This document shows positions 56,501-64,000 of a stretch of DNA of 64,000 nt, piece by piece; positions within the stretch are counted from its first letter, which is position 1, and the number at the start of each line of letters is the position of its first letter. The DNA lies in the NCBI GenBank assembly GCA_943787425.1, contig CALSMJ010000001.1, forward strand, positions 620,001 through 684,000, written 5' to 3'. The notes beneath the pieces are model-generated. The model was not told where the DNA came from. It did no database searches and saw only the letters and a program-made list of their open reading frames with translations. The DNA is from an uncultured Pseudomonadales bacterium. GTDB lineage: Bacteria; Pseudomonadota; Gammaproteobacteria; Pseudomonadales; Azotimanducaceae. The translations under genes and the position numbers were made by a program.

Positions 56501-57221
56501 GACCTTGCGCATCAATCACCGTGACACCACCCGAATCTGTACCGACCCACAACCGATCTGCCTGATCCCGATACAGCGCACGAACGCTACCGGCCCCGAT
56601 ACTATTTGGATTATTCAGATCGTGCTCAAACCAGGTGATCGGGCTATTGGGTTGAATCCGGGCCAATCCTGCATTCGTCCCAACCCAAATGACACCCGCC
56701 GGGCCCTGCTCGAGCGCGTACACGGAGATCGCTGTGTTTGTTTCGACAGACGGCCTGAGCGGGATATGTTCGAAGCCTTGGATAGTGGGATTAAAGCGGT
56801 CTAGCCCTGCATCCGTACCGACCCAGATGTCACCGGCTTGGTCCGCAAGCAAGGACCAAACTTGATCGTGGGAAAGGGAATATTGATCTTCAATCAGATG
56901 ATAAAAGTTCGTGAATTCATACCCATCATAGCGATTGAGCCCTTCTTGGGTTCCAATCCAAATCAAACCCTGTCGGTCCTGAACGAATGCCGTGACGCCA
57001 TTTTGTGACAAGCCGTTCTCGGTCGTTAGATGATCAAAAACAATCGCGCGCTTGTTGACGAGGGCTTCTATGGCCGAGACTGGGGTTGTGATTAGCATGA
57101 CCAACACGAGTACGCTGCAACCAAAGAACAAGCGCCCTGGATCGCAGACAAGTCGGCTCGTGTGATTCACGACAGCCGTAATGCTCGATAGAAACGCGCG
57201 CAAAAAGCTCAATGAGACCAA
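53541..57221 (-). CDS. Two-component sensor kinase with periplasmic propeller, Y_Y_Y, PAS and HisKA_2 domains
   Basis: Large inner-membrane sensor of 1,226 aa. An N-terminal membrane anchor (about residues 30-50) is followed by about a dozen two-component-regulator propeller blades (IWIGTQEGLNRYDG, IWVGTDAGLDRFNP and so on, about 60-730), a Y_Y_Y domain (about 745-815), one transmembrane helix (about 820-840), a PAS domain (about 857-970), a HisKA_2 phospho-acceptor in KEVHHRVKNNMQVIS (about 1022) and a HATPase with ELISNALKHG. The architecture resembles Bacteroidetes hybrid sensors but without a fused regulator; the REC-PAS-GGDEF-EAL gene follows. Its ligand is unknown; it lies next to the repeat-bearing subtilase. 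Confidence 0.92.
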   Translation of the reverse strand: MVSLSFLRAFLSSITAVVNHTSRLVCDPGRLFFGCSVLVLVMLITTPVSAIEALVNKRAIVFDHLTTENGLSQNGVTAFVQDRQGLIWIGTQEGLNRYDGYEFTNFYHLIEDQYSLSHDQVWSLLADQAGDIWVGTDAGLDRFNPTIQGFEHIPLRPSVETNTAISVYALEQGPAGVIWVGTNAGLARIQPNSPITWFEHDLNNPNSIGAGSVRALYRDQADRLWVGTDSGGVTVIDAQGQIRKRYVSDPLNPNSLSENAVRAISSDTLGRLWIGTYSEGVSIFDERDNRWFRFRHDPKDPSAITGNRIRTILKDTGGDLWVGADGGLNLWRPGEEGFQQYRADLSNSKSLSDNTILSLFQDQGGVIWVGTFNGISKWNATVEKFPVFKLQATIGNEVSSPSISSFAEDESGNLWIGTFEGLSVWAADESDPQFFNADLIGLSGRRVMALAVVGDELWAGTMIGGLNVIKDGQVDRVYRFDPDDPRSLSSSAVSRIYLDSKGRQWIATYGGGINLFEPGKGFKRFPSLSNPKGQFSDLRTLDIIETRSGLLWVATDGGGITVLDAVTGDTDSLLHDPSDASSLSSNNIVSLLETDQGIWVGTRDRGINFYDPVSATFSRYSKVDGLASDAVFGLLEDAAGRIWVSGGKGLTMIDPITMRFQSFDSSHGLQNTDFNSGAYLALSQGLFVFGGNNGFNVFDPVKIRTKNNYVPEITLTQFSKFNQVVLHSRALDDMAELVLDYQDSVIGFKFVALDFTAPLKNQFRYRLKGFDLDWVDLVGEHQTTYTNLDPGDYEFEVIGSNNDLVWNDHGASIRITVLPPPWATWWAYLGYLTALIVAVLFLLKNNTRRQRFEAEKRYSQRLQLYIESLEQATECIIIANEKHEILFANHAIAAVHGLAPTAAVGQDVVTALINDGAQRVAVTRALEQTGRFQGEIKGPPAAPDRTTEVTIARVQDSKLSESALVSISRDITHRKQTEAELTDYRKNLESLVAERSVALQREIAEHKEARSELASSLVEKELLLKEVHHRVKNNMQVISSLLNMQADAQDDSVLVSLLGESQQRIKSMSLIHESLYQSDNLLEINFEDYIRTLATGLCRFYTIPGVEVQLEVLVDQVALELDTAVPCGLIINELISNALKHGFKAEQAQSAVIDVQFVKDRDWYRLKISDNGCGLPSDFDPKQSGSMGMEIVDILTQQLEGRLSFYSEEGAQFLIEFPAVERKAHE

Positions 57222-57310
57222 TCGGTTGATCCGTATACCCCGAAACGGTTATCAAAACAGCATTTTCACCCAGTCACAAGTTAAAACACAGCTCAGCACT
57301 GTGATGCCGA

Positions 57311-57785
57311 CTACAGGTTCCAGATGAAGCCGGCGTTTTCAGGATTCGATAAATTCCAGATGAAACCCGCGTTCTCAGGGTTCGACAAATTCCAGATGAA
57401 AGCCGGCGTTCTCAGGGTTCGACAAATTCCAGATGAAACCCGCGTTCTCAGGGTTCGACAAATTCCAGATAAAGCCGGCGTTCTCAGGGTTCGACAAATT
57501 CCAGATGAAGCCCGCGTTCTCAGGGTTCGACAAATTCCAGATGAAACCCGCGTTCTCAGGGTTCGACAAATTCCAGATAAAGCCCGCGTTCTCAGGGTTC
57601 GACAAATTCCAGATAAAGCCCGCGTTCTCAGGGTTCGACAAATTCCAGATAAAGCCTGCGTTCTCAGGATTCGACAAGTTCCAGATAAAGCCGGCGTTCT
57701 CAGGGTTTGACAAATTCCAAATAAAGCCCGCGTTCTCAGGGTTCGACAAATTCCAGATAAAGCCCGCGTTCTCAGGGTTCGACAA
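57311..57785 (-). pseudogene. Out-of-frame continuation of the subtilase C-terminal repeats
   Basis: This stretch continues the 12-residue repeat GFIWNLSNPENA of the subtilase after its premature stop. It is open to TGA 57375 in one frame. A further +1 event at 57399-57401 shifts the frame again, after which the array resumes and ends in GFIWNL and TAG at 57311-57313. Removing one base at 57796-57798 and one at 57399-57401 joins everything into one 1,166-residue protein with a natural end. It is unlikely to be a separate gene. Confidence 0.8.
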
Positions 57786-58125
57786 GTTCCAGATGAAAGC
57801 CCGCGTTCTCAGGGTTCGACAAATTCCAGATAAAGCCCGCGTTCTCAGGGTTCGACAAATTCCAGATAAAGCCTGCGTTCTCAGGGTTCGACAAATTCCA
57901 AATAAAGCCCGCGTTCTCAGGGTTCGACAAATTCCAGATAAAGCCCGCGTTCTCAGGGTTCGACAAATTCCAAATAAAGCCCGCGTTCTCAGGGTTCGAC
58001 AAATTCCAAATAAAGCCCGCGTTCTCAGGGTTCGACAAGTTCCAAATAAAGCCCGCGTTCTCAGGATTCGACAAGTTCCAAATAAAGCCCGCGTTCTCAG
58101 GATTCGACAAATTTCCGATGAAGCC
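57314..58125 (-). repeat. 36-bp tandem array encoding GFIWNLSNPENA
   Basis: Twenty-two full copies plus a half copy of a 36-base unit (12 residues) in perfect head-to-tail order; after removing two extra bases the span is exactly 22.5 units. Variation is concentrated at a few third-codon positions, while the first unit is GFIGNLSNPENA. Two units are 37 bases long (extra A in AAA at 57399-57401 and 57796-57798, plus strand), each causing a frameshift to TGA. Confidence 0.95.
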
Positions 58126-60813
58126 AGCCGGCCTGAGGCTTAAACCGGCGACAGGGTACTCACTCGGATGCGCCTTTAACCCAACCAAATAGCTGCTCAA
58201 TAATTGCGCTTCAACACCGAATCGACCGTCGAACGCAAGGTGATCCAACCCCTGATAAGGCCGATGCAGTAAATATCCTTGAGACACCAAATCGGACTGT
58301 GCCCAATTTAAGTTATTGGCGGCCAGGCTTTCGAGCGTAACGTATTGTCGATCGCGCTTCAGCGCGGTCTCATCGAACACCGAGACTGTATTAAACGCCT
58401 GCAATACCCCTTTCGTGTCACCTGCTGTTTGATGGAAAACGGCTGTCTGCGAGGCAAGCGCCAACGGGTCCAAGCCTTCTGCGGTAAAACTCTCCTGAAT
58501 TTGCGCCCGACTATTGAAAGGACCCTTGAAGTGGGTTCGCCCAGCAATATCTGCCTTCAAATCTAAGCCTTGATTGGCGCATCCGGTGGCTTTCGACGCG
58601 ACTGCCGCGACCGCATCGATCAACCCAGCACCTTGCTGCAGCACACTGAACGTCTGCTGACCATTTTTTGTCGCAAGCCTTGCTGATGCCATCAACCGAC
58701 ACTTCACATCATTCGGTGACAAAGACGGATCATCTTGCAACATTAACGCCGCAACGCCGCTCGCGGCCGCAGCGGCTTGAGATGTTCCGGACATCAAATA
58801 ATATTGATAGCCATCGTGGAATTCTGGGTGTTCAAAGGTGACCGTTGAGGCATCTGGAATCAAGCCCATCATATGCCCGCCAGGTGCCGTCATTTCAGGC
58901 TTTGCAAAACCCTCAAGGGTTGGGCCGACGGACGAAAAGGTGGCGACATAATCATCGCTCTGATCGTCCATGGTATAGCGATCGGTTACAGCACCGACCG
59001 TAATCACATAGGGCACATTGCCGGGCGCACCGATCGTCATCGCATCCGGACCGGAATTACCCGCCGACACGACAACCGTAATCCCCGCATCCCAAGCTGC
59101 CATGACGGCTTGATTAATGGGGTCCTGCCAGTAGTGCGAGACCGCATCACCTTGAAAGGCCAAGGTCAAAACCTTGATATTAAAACGCTCGCGATGCTTA
59201 ACCACATAGGCAATCGCGCTGACAACATCCAGGTAGGTGCTTTTACTTTCATCGTTAAAGGCTTTCACCACAACCAGATCAACGTCCGGCGCGATACCGT
59301 GGTAACTACCGGTTCGGTTACCCGATCGATCATAGCTTGCTTCTGAAGAGGCCAAAACGCTCGTGATGTGAGAACCATGGCCGTTTTCATCAACCATTAC
59401 GGGACCCTGTTCATTCTTGGTGGCATCAAAAAATGACAACACCCTGGATTGACCTTCGGTGTTGAGCGTCAGAGCAGGATGTGCCCAGGCACCGGTATCA
59501 ATCACGGCGACGCCAACACCTCGACCCGTTAAACCCTTGCGATGCAATTCGTCCGCTCGGATTAATGTGGGAAAGAAGGAATCTCTGCGCTCACCTTGTA
59601 TCGGCAAATTGCGCCGAGATAAGAATTCAATTGTTTGACCGCTTTTAAACGCGAGGTTAAAGGCATACTCACTTTCATCTTGGCTCGGGGCTGCCACAAA
59701 TGTAACTTCAACGGTCGCCGAAGCACCCGGCAGCAACGCGCCCGAAAGGTTCAAGCTCGAGCCTTCGGTGCCAAGATCCATCGGCGCCAGCCCCGCTTGC
59801 TTGATGGCGACCCCCGCTAGCACGGCGCCGTCCGGTACGGTCAAATCTAAGGTTGAGAATTCCAAGGGCTTAAGACCTTGATTGACGAACGACCACCGAA
59901 CGATTTGTCCCTCGAACTCAAGCGTCGCTGCGCTCTTGGCTGAGTAATTCAAACCCGTTAACGCAATCTGTCGGGTTTCATGCTCCGTGCTCGGCATCGC
60001 GACGTGACTCGCAATCTGCAGCCGAGGGTCGGATAAGAAAGCAGGATAGTGCTGGCCCATAAAATCATCGAGCAGATCCAGTTTTGGCTGCGTTTCAGGT
60101 AACACCGTGTCAAATTCGCGCCACAAAAAGCGCGCTAAGCTTACGCCAGACTCGCTCTGGCCAATTGTAATCGGCATTTTCACCGAAGCCCTTGCCGATA
60201 ACTTTACCTCTGATGCCTGATCGTCCGTCCAAAGATAGCGCGATAGGGTCCTTTCAGGTGTCTTTGTGCCCTCCCAAAGATAACGCGACAATGTCAGTTC
60301 AGAAGTCTTCTCGCCTTCCCAGAGATAACGCGACAATTTCGGTTCAGGCGCCTTTGAGCCTTCCCAGAGATAACGCGACAATGTCAGTTGAGAAGTCTTC
60401 TCGCCTTCCCAGAGGTAACGCGACAATTTCGGTTCAGTCGCCTTTGAGCCTTCCCAGAGGTAACGCGACAATGTCAGTTGAGAAGTCTTCTCGCCTTCCC
60501 AGAGGTAACGCGACAATTTCGGTTCAGGCGCCTTTGAGCCTTCCCAGAGGTAACGCGACAATGTCAGTTCAGAAGTCTTTGCGCCTTCCCAGAGGTAACG
60601 CGACAATTTCGGTTCCGGCGCCTTTGAGCCTTCCCAAAGATAGCGACTGGTCGCACCTACCTGACTAGGAATCAATTGTATGGCGTCGATCTGCACGCCC
60701 GGCGGCAATTGATTCGCGAGCGCACTCGCAGAAAGGCTCATCGCGAGAAGCGATAACCAAGCCTTTCGAAAAAGTTTCACGCCATTCCTGATTAGTGTTC
60801 GTTGCCGACTCAT
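57772..60813 (-). CDS. Secreted S8 subtilisin-like peptidase with N- and C-terminal peptide repeats
   Basis: Subtilase of 1,013 aa as read (1,166 if two frameshifts are corrected). A signal peptide (1-33, LSASALA then NQ) is followed by ten 15-residue SRYLWEG units (56-205). The catalytic triad is Asp439 (VAVIDTGAW), His479 (ENGHGSHI) and Ser678 (MSGTSQAA), with oxyanion Asn586. A C-terminal array of GFIWNLSNPENA begins at residue 897 and breaks off at GFHLELVEP after an extra T (minus strand). AAAGGAG lies 7 bases before the ATG, and a sigma54-like site is upstream. It is likely secreted; the substrates are unknown. The neighbouring sensor kinase and regulator lie downstream on the same strand. 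Confidence 0.9.
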   Translation of the reverse strand: MSRQRTLIRNGVKLFRKAWLSLLAMSLSASALANQLPPGVQIDAIQLIPSQVGATSRYLWEGSKAPEPKLSRYLWEGAKTSELTLSRYLWEGSKAPEPKLSRYLWEGEKTSQLTLSRYLWEGSKATEPKLSRYLWEGEKTSQLTLSRYLWEGSKAPEPKLSRYLWEGEKTSELTLSRYLWEGTKTPERTLSRYLWTDDQASEVKLSARASVKMPITIGQSESGVSLARFLWREFDTVLPETQPKLDLLDDFMGQHYPAFLSDPRLQIASHVAMPSTEHETRQIALTGLNYSAKSAATLEFEGQIVRWSFVNQGLKPLEFSTLDLTVPDGAVLAGVAIKQAGLAPMDLGTEGSSLNLSGALLPGASATVEVTFVAAPSQDESEYAFNLAFKSGQTIEFLSRRNLPIQGERRDSFFPTLIRADELHRKGLTGRGVGVAVIDTGAWAHPALTLNTEGQSRVLSFFDATKNEQGPVMVDENGHGSHITSVLASSEASYDRSGNRTGSYHGIAPDVDLVVVKAFNDESKSTYLDVVSAIAYVVKHRERFNIKVLTLAFQGDAVSHYWQDPINQAVMAAWDAGITVVVSAGNSGPDAMTIGAPGNVPYVITVGAVTDRYTMDDQSDDYVATFSSVGPTLEGFAKPEMTAPGGHMMGLIPDASTVTFEHPEFHDGYQYYLMSGTSQAAAAASGVAALMLQDDPSLSPNDVKCRLMASARLATKNGQQTFSVLQQGAGLIDAVAAVASKATGCANQGLDLKADIAGRTHFKGPFNSRAQIQESFTAEGLDPLALASQTAVFHQTAGDTKGVLQAFNTVSVFDETALKRDRQYVTLESLAANNLNWAQSDLVSQGYLLHRPYQGLDHLAFDGRFGVEAQLLSSYLVGLKAHPSEYPVAGLSLRPAGFIGNLSNPENAGFIWNLSNPENAGFIWNLSNPENAGFIWNLSNPENAGFIWNLSNPENAGFIWNLSNPENAGFIWNLSNPENAGFIWNLSNPENAGFIWNLSNPENAGFHLELVEP
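60199..60648 (-). repeat. 45-bp tandem array encoding SRYLWEG units
   Basis: Ten 15-residue units at residues 56-205 of the subtilase. Two types alternate: SRYLWEG + SKAPEPKL and SRYLWEG + EKTSQLTL (or AKTSELTL), giving a 90-base higher-order period over eight units; the last two are diverged (TKTPERTL, and SRYLW then TDDQASEVKL). A weaker copy, LARFLWREFD, occurs near residue 226. Confidence 0.95.
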
Positions 60814-60884
60814 TGCACCGCTCCTTTAAAAGGTTTTCTTCATCAAGTCCCGTTACAAACAACGAGACTCAGAGCCTTTTAAAA

Positions 60885-60900
60885 AGCACAAGCCGTGCCA
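60885..60900 (-). promoter_or_regulatory. Candidate sigma54 promoter for the subtilase
   Basis: On the minus strand TGGCAC (60900-60895), five bases, then GTGCT (60889-60885) matches the -24/-12 consensus TGGCAC-N5-TTGCW with one mismatch and correct GG-GC spacing. Transcription would start about 60 bases before the subtilase ATG. It needs an RpoN activator; none is encoded in this window. Confidence 0.45.
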
Positions 60901-61179
60901 AACCCATAATTTCCTATAGGTTATTGAATTAATTCATTTTTATTTTCGCGCCTGCAGTTTTCCGGGCGCTGTTTGACGTTTTTTTGACGGTCATGGCAAG
61001 ACTTGCCCATCCGCTCAGAGACTATTTTTCAACAATACACTTCAGCAAAGTGACACCCTTCAGCAAAGCGACTTAAGGCGGGCAGTCGTCCGACCCAGAC
61101 GGATCTGGCTGTGTGAGGCCATTAAGCGATTATCCACAGGTTTTGTGACGCCGGCGCGCGGCGCATCAGACAATTAATT
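60901..61179. other. Spacer between malate synthase and subtilase
   Basis: Gene-free. It contains an imperfect 18-base tandem duplication (CTTCAGCAAAGTGACACC at 61040-61057, then CTTCAGCAAAGCGACTTA at 61058-61075), a T-rich stretch near 60945-60985 and a lone TTATCCACA (61130-61138) that matches a DnaA box but is not clustered with others. A malate synthase terminator is not obvious. Confidence 0.55.
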
Positions 61180-63357
61180 TTACGCGCCGTACTTCAGCTT
61201 TGCCTCGCGGCGCCGCGCATGCAGCACGGGCTCGGTATAGCCATTGGGCTGCTCTACCCCTTTAAAAATTAAATCTGAGGCGGCCTGAAAAGCGATCGAA
61301 TCCGCAAAGTTTGGCGCCATCGGCCGGTACGCAGCGTCCGATGCGTTTTGAGCATCAACAATCACGGCCATTTTTTCCAAAACGGCTGAGACTTGCGCCG
61401 CACTGCACAACCCATGCCGCAACCAATTGGCTATGTGCTGTGAAGAAATTCTTAAAGTTGCCCGGTCTTCCATCAGACCGACATCATGGACATCCGGTAC
61501 TTTCGAGCAGCCAATGCCTTGATCGATCCATCGCACGACATAACCCAGAATGCCTTGAACATTATTTTCAAGCTCTTCGTTGACCTCATCGGCCGACAAA
61601 TTCTCCCCGTGCAGAAGTGGCAAGGTCATGAGTTCAGCAAGCGTCGCCCGCGCCGCACCGGTGAGATCCTGTTGTCGACCTGGAACATTCACGTCGTGGT
61701 AATGCATCGCATGCAAGGTTGCGGCCGTTGGTGAGGGTACCCAGGCACAATTCGCACCCGCCGTGGGATGGTTAATTTTAGCCGTCATCATCTGCGCCAT
61801 TTCGTCCGGCATGGCCCACATGCCCTTCCCAATCTGAGCGCGGCCCAAAAAGCCAGCTGCCAAACCCGTATCAACATTCCAATCTTCGTAGGCAAGAATC
61901 CAGGGTTGCTGCTTCATCAAAGTTTTTCGTACGACCGGCCCGGCTTCCATACTGGTATGAATTTCGTCCCCAGTACGATCTAAAAACCCGGTGTTAATGA
62001 AAATGACCCGCTCTTTAGCTTCAAAAATGCAGGCTTTTAGATTCAGCGTCGTTCGGCGTTCCTCATCCATGATCCCGATCTTTAGGGTGTTTTTGGGCAA
62101 CTTCAGCTGCGCTTCGATCGCCGCAAACAAATCCACCGTAAATCGGACTTCATCCGGACCATGCATTTTTGGCTTGACGATATAAACGGACCCACACCGA
62201 CTGTTTTGAACCCGGCTCTTACCCAAGACGTCAAACAGCGCGATCGTGCTGGTCATATAGCCATCGAGGATCCCTTCTGGCACCGCTTCACCGGCCGCAT
62301 CCAAGACCGCGTCCGTTGTCATTAAATGGCCCACGTTTCGAATCAACAGCATGCTGCGACCCGGCAGTGTAAAGGCCTCGCCCTGGGGGTCACGGTACGT
62401 TCGATCGGGATTCAAGGATCGCGTTAAAGTCTGACCACCCTTCTCAAAAGACTCCTGCAAATCACCCCGCATTAAGCCCAACCAATTTTGATAAACCAAC
62501 GTTTTATCGGCTGCATCCACCGCTGCGACAGAATCTTCACAGTCTTGGATGGTTGAAACCGCCGATTCCAAAACCACGTCTTTGACGCCCGCTTTGTGGT
62601 TCATGCCAACGCTGTCCGAGCGATCGATCTGAATTTCAAGGTGAAGATTGTGATTCACTAACAAGATTGCAGACGGCTGACTTTCATCACCTCGGAAGCC
62701 GCGGAATTGCGCGGGTCTTGCAAGATGAGCCACCGCACCCGCCTCGCAATCGGCAACCAGCTGACGGTCTTCTATGCGATAGCCCAACACACTACTGTGG
62801 CGCGTTCCCTTAAGTGGCGCATACCGATCTAAAACCTCAGAAGCATAGGCGATCACACGCTCACCGCGTTTTTCGTTATAGCTTCGGCCTTTCTCATAAC
62901 CTGGGGATTCTTCGATCACATCCGTGCCGTAGAGCGCATCGAACAGGCTACCCCAGCGAGCATTGGCGGCGTTTAAGGCAAATCGCGCATTCATGATTGG
63001 AACCACCAGTTGTGGACCGGCAATGGTCGCAATCTCAGGATCGACGTTCTGAGTCGTAATTTCGAAGTCTTCAACCTCCGGTAATAAGTAACCAATGCTT
63101 TTTAAAAACGCTTCATACTGCTCGGCATCGATCGGCTGGCCAGCTCGTACCTGATGCCATTGATCAATCTGTCTTTGCAGATCATCTCTGACAGCGAGCA
63201 GCGTTTTATTTCTCGGCGTAAAGGCTTCTAACACGCTCGCAAGGCCGCGCCAAAAGTCGCCGGAGGCGATGGCAAGGCCTGGTAACACCTCATTTTCAAC
63301 GAATGCATGCAATTCTTTTGCGACCCTTAATCCTGCAACGTCTACTCGCTCGCTCAT
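61180..63357 (-). CDS. glcB: Malate synthase G
   Basis: Condenses glyoxylate with acetyl-CoA to malate in the glyoxylate shunt or glycolate use. Length 725 aa matches the G isoform. Visible features include [89 protein letters not shown] and the C-terminal [16 protein letters not shown] region; the catalytic Arg and Asp regions look intact. It reads away from the divergent CoA-ester-lyase gene, which may supply glyoxylate. AGGG precedes the ATG. Confidence 0.96.
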   Translation of the reverse strand: MSERVDVAGLRVAKELHAFVENEVLPGLAIASGDFWRGLASVLEAFTPRNKTLLAVRDDLQRQIDQWHQVRAGQPIDAEQYEAFLKSIGYLLPEVEDFEITTQNVDPEIATIAGPQLVVPIMNARFALNAANARWGSLFDALYGTDVIEESPGYEKGRSYNEKRGERVIAYASEVLDRYAPLKGTRHSSVLGYRIEDRQLVADCEAGAVAHLARPAQFRGFRGDESQPSAILLVNHNLHLEIQIDRSDSVGMNHKAGVKDVVLESAVSTIQDCEDSVAAVDAADKTLVYQNWLGLMRGDLQESFEKGGQTLTRSLNPDRTYRDPQGEAFTLPGRSMLLIRNVGHLMTTDAVLDAAGEAVPEGILDGYMTSTIALFDVLGKSRVQNSRCGSVYIVKPKMHGPDEVRFTVDLFAAIEAQLKLPKNTLKIGIMDEERRTTLNLKACIFEAKERVIFINTGFLDRTGDEIHTSMEAGPVVRKTLMKQQPWILAYEDWNVDTGLAAGFLGRAQIGKGMWAMPDEMAQMMTAKINHPTAGANCAWVPSPTAATLHAMHYHDVNVPGRQQDLTGAARATLAELMTLPLLHGENLSADEVNEELENNVQGILGYVVRWIDQGIGCSKVPDVHDVGLMEDRATLRISSQHIANWLRHGLCSAAQVSAVLEKMAVIVDAQNASDAAYRPMAPNFADSIAFQAASDLIFKGVEQPNGYTEPVLHARRREAKLKYGA

Positions 63358-63514
63358 GTCTTGCCCTAACCGTTGTGTCTGACCTTAAAATTGTACTATG
63401 ACTGCCAGCGCACTTAAACGATCCCGCAAGATCATAACGCGATGCGCTGCGCCCAAACTCATCTTGCAGCGCTGAATGGGGTATATTCAGGCTAAGACTT
63501 TTAGGATCCTCGCC

Positions 63515-64000
63515 ATGACCCATCGACTCCGCCGTTGTCATATCAGCGTGCCAGGCAGCAACGAAAAAATGTTGCTTAAAAGCACACAACTTGAGGTCGA
63601 CGTTGTCATGATCGATCTAGAAGATGCCGTCGCGCCATCAGAGAAGGCAAACGCCCGCAATCTCGTTGCGCACCTGCTGAAACAAGAGACTTGGCGCGCG
63701 CCGACAGTTTCAGTCCGAATAAACGCGCTATCCAGCGAGCACTGCTACCAAGATATTCTGCATCTCATGGATCATGATGGCGCGCCTAGCGCAAGGCCAC
63801 AAACCTTAATCCTACCGAAAACCCAGCGCAGCTCGGATCTGCTTTTTGTGGATCAATTGTTGACTCAAATCGAGGCGCGCCGAGGTCTTGATCACACCAC
63901 AGGCCTTGAGGCGCTGGTTGAAGACGCAACCGGCATGCTCAATGTTAGCGACATCGCAACCGCCTGCGAGCGGCTTGAAACCTTGATTTTCGGTATGGGA
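63515..64000 (+). CDS. CitE/HpcH-type CoA ester lyase (malyl-CoA lyase-like), 5' part
   Basis: N-terminal 162 residues of a TIM-barrel CoA lyase that runs off the window. Family traits are HISVPGSNEKMLLKS at the start, DVVMIDLEDAVAPSEKANAR (metal and substrate region), SVRINALSS and the Glu-containing ALVEDATGMLNV, where many homologues have an E-(T/S)-A-x-G motif. The enzyme probably cleaves malyl- or methylmalyl-CoA to glyoxylate and an acyl-CoA; the malate synthase beside it would use glyoxylate. ATG 63515 has AGGA upstream. Citrate lyase beta-like functions are alternatives. Confidence 0.87.
   Translation, partial: MTHRLRRCHISVPGSNEKMLLKSTQLEVDVVMIDLEDAVAPSEKANARNLVAHLLKQETWRAPTVSVRINALSSEHCYQDILHLMDHDGAPSARPQTLILPKTQRSSDLLFVDQLLTQIEARRGLDHTTGLEALVEDATGMLNVSDIATACERLETLIFGMG

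Noticed and set aside
57314-58125. Possible CRISPR array
   Set aside because: The repeats are directly abutting 36-bp coding units without spacers, in frame with a secreted peptidase.
57324-58143. Long plus-strand open frames (about 236 and 128 codons) over the subtilase repeats
   Set aside because: They are translations of the opposite strand of the 36-bp array; frame follows from repeat length being a multiple of three.
60192-60668. Plus-strand open frame with Arg/Asn-rich repeats
   Set aside because: Antisense shadow of the SRYLWEG array.
61130-61138. Consensus DnaA box TTATCCACA, possible replication origin
   Set aside because: Only a single copy, no cluster, no AT-rich unwinding region and no dnaA/dnaN or gidA genes nearby.
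1-64000. Anti-phage defence island, prophage or integrative element
   Set aside because: No integrase, transposase, tRNA attachment site, capsid or known defence genes; recBCD here is the housekeeping repair operon.

Overview
The window reads as a chromosomal segment of a heterotrophic, probably marine, gammaproteobacterium. The supporting genes are a recCBD operon, an EfpL (YeiP)-type elongation factor, a DUF3820 protein, an AlgZ/AlgR-like LytS/LytTR pair, malate synthase G, and many acyl-CoA, PhyH and TauD enzymes. Species cannot be named from sequence alone. Genes are dense, many overlap by 4-8 bases, and no tRNA, rRNA, CRISPR array, transposase or prophage was recognised.

Layout. 1-7.2 kb (+): recC (5' truncated), recB, recD and a PlsC-like acyltransferase, each overlapping the next by 4 bases. 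7.25-18.2 kb (-): a giant FecR/VCBS/beta-helix/RTX surface protein split by a single +1 frameshift. 18.2-22.1 kb (-): a long non-coding leader, then a LytTR regulator, a LytS-type kinase and a PLP aminotransferase. 22.3-28.3 kb: a SnoaL-like protein, an MBL-fold hydrolase and a lipid block (SDR, enoyl-CoA hydratase, acyl-CoA synthetase). 28.3-30.8 kb: efpL, a DUF3820 protein, an ABM monooxygenase and an esterase. 30.8-36.2 kb (-): tetR, adaptor and RND pump in overlapping order, behind a perfect 22-bp palindrome. 36.3-43.2 kb: small genes including a DUF3293 protein, a diguanylate cyclase, an FeS photolyase, a PhyH oxygenase and a GNAT acetyltransferase. 43.2-49.5 kb: a FadJ-like multifunctional enzyme, an amidohydrolase, a TauD-family oxygenase and a PafA-like phosphatase. 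49.5-50.1 kb: a cyclophilin gene broken by three +1 shifts. 50.7-57.2 kb: an SDR, then a REC-PAS-GGDEF-EAL regulator overlapping a propeller-type sensor kinase. 57.3-60.8 kb: a secreted subtilase with two peptide-repeat arrays. 61.2-64 kb: malate synthase G and, divergently, a CitE/malyl-CoA lyase-like gene that runs off the end.

The most interesting locus is 51.4-60.9 kb. A subtilase carries ten 15-residue SRYLWEG repeats before its catalytic domain and about 22 GFIWNLSNPENA repeats after it. It lies beside a large periplasmic-propeller histidine kinase and a c-di-GMP response regulator on the same strand, with a sigma54-like promoter upstream of the subtilase. A proteolytic or peptide-signalling role is a hypothesis only.

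Six +1 frameshifts are inferred in three genes: one in the adhesin, three in the cyclophilin and two in the subtilase. Removing one base at each restores a single frame with a natural stop. Most lie in short homopolymers, so sequencing or assembly error must be excluded before calling any of them pseudogenisation or phase variation.
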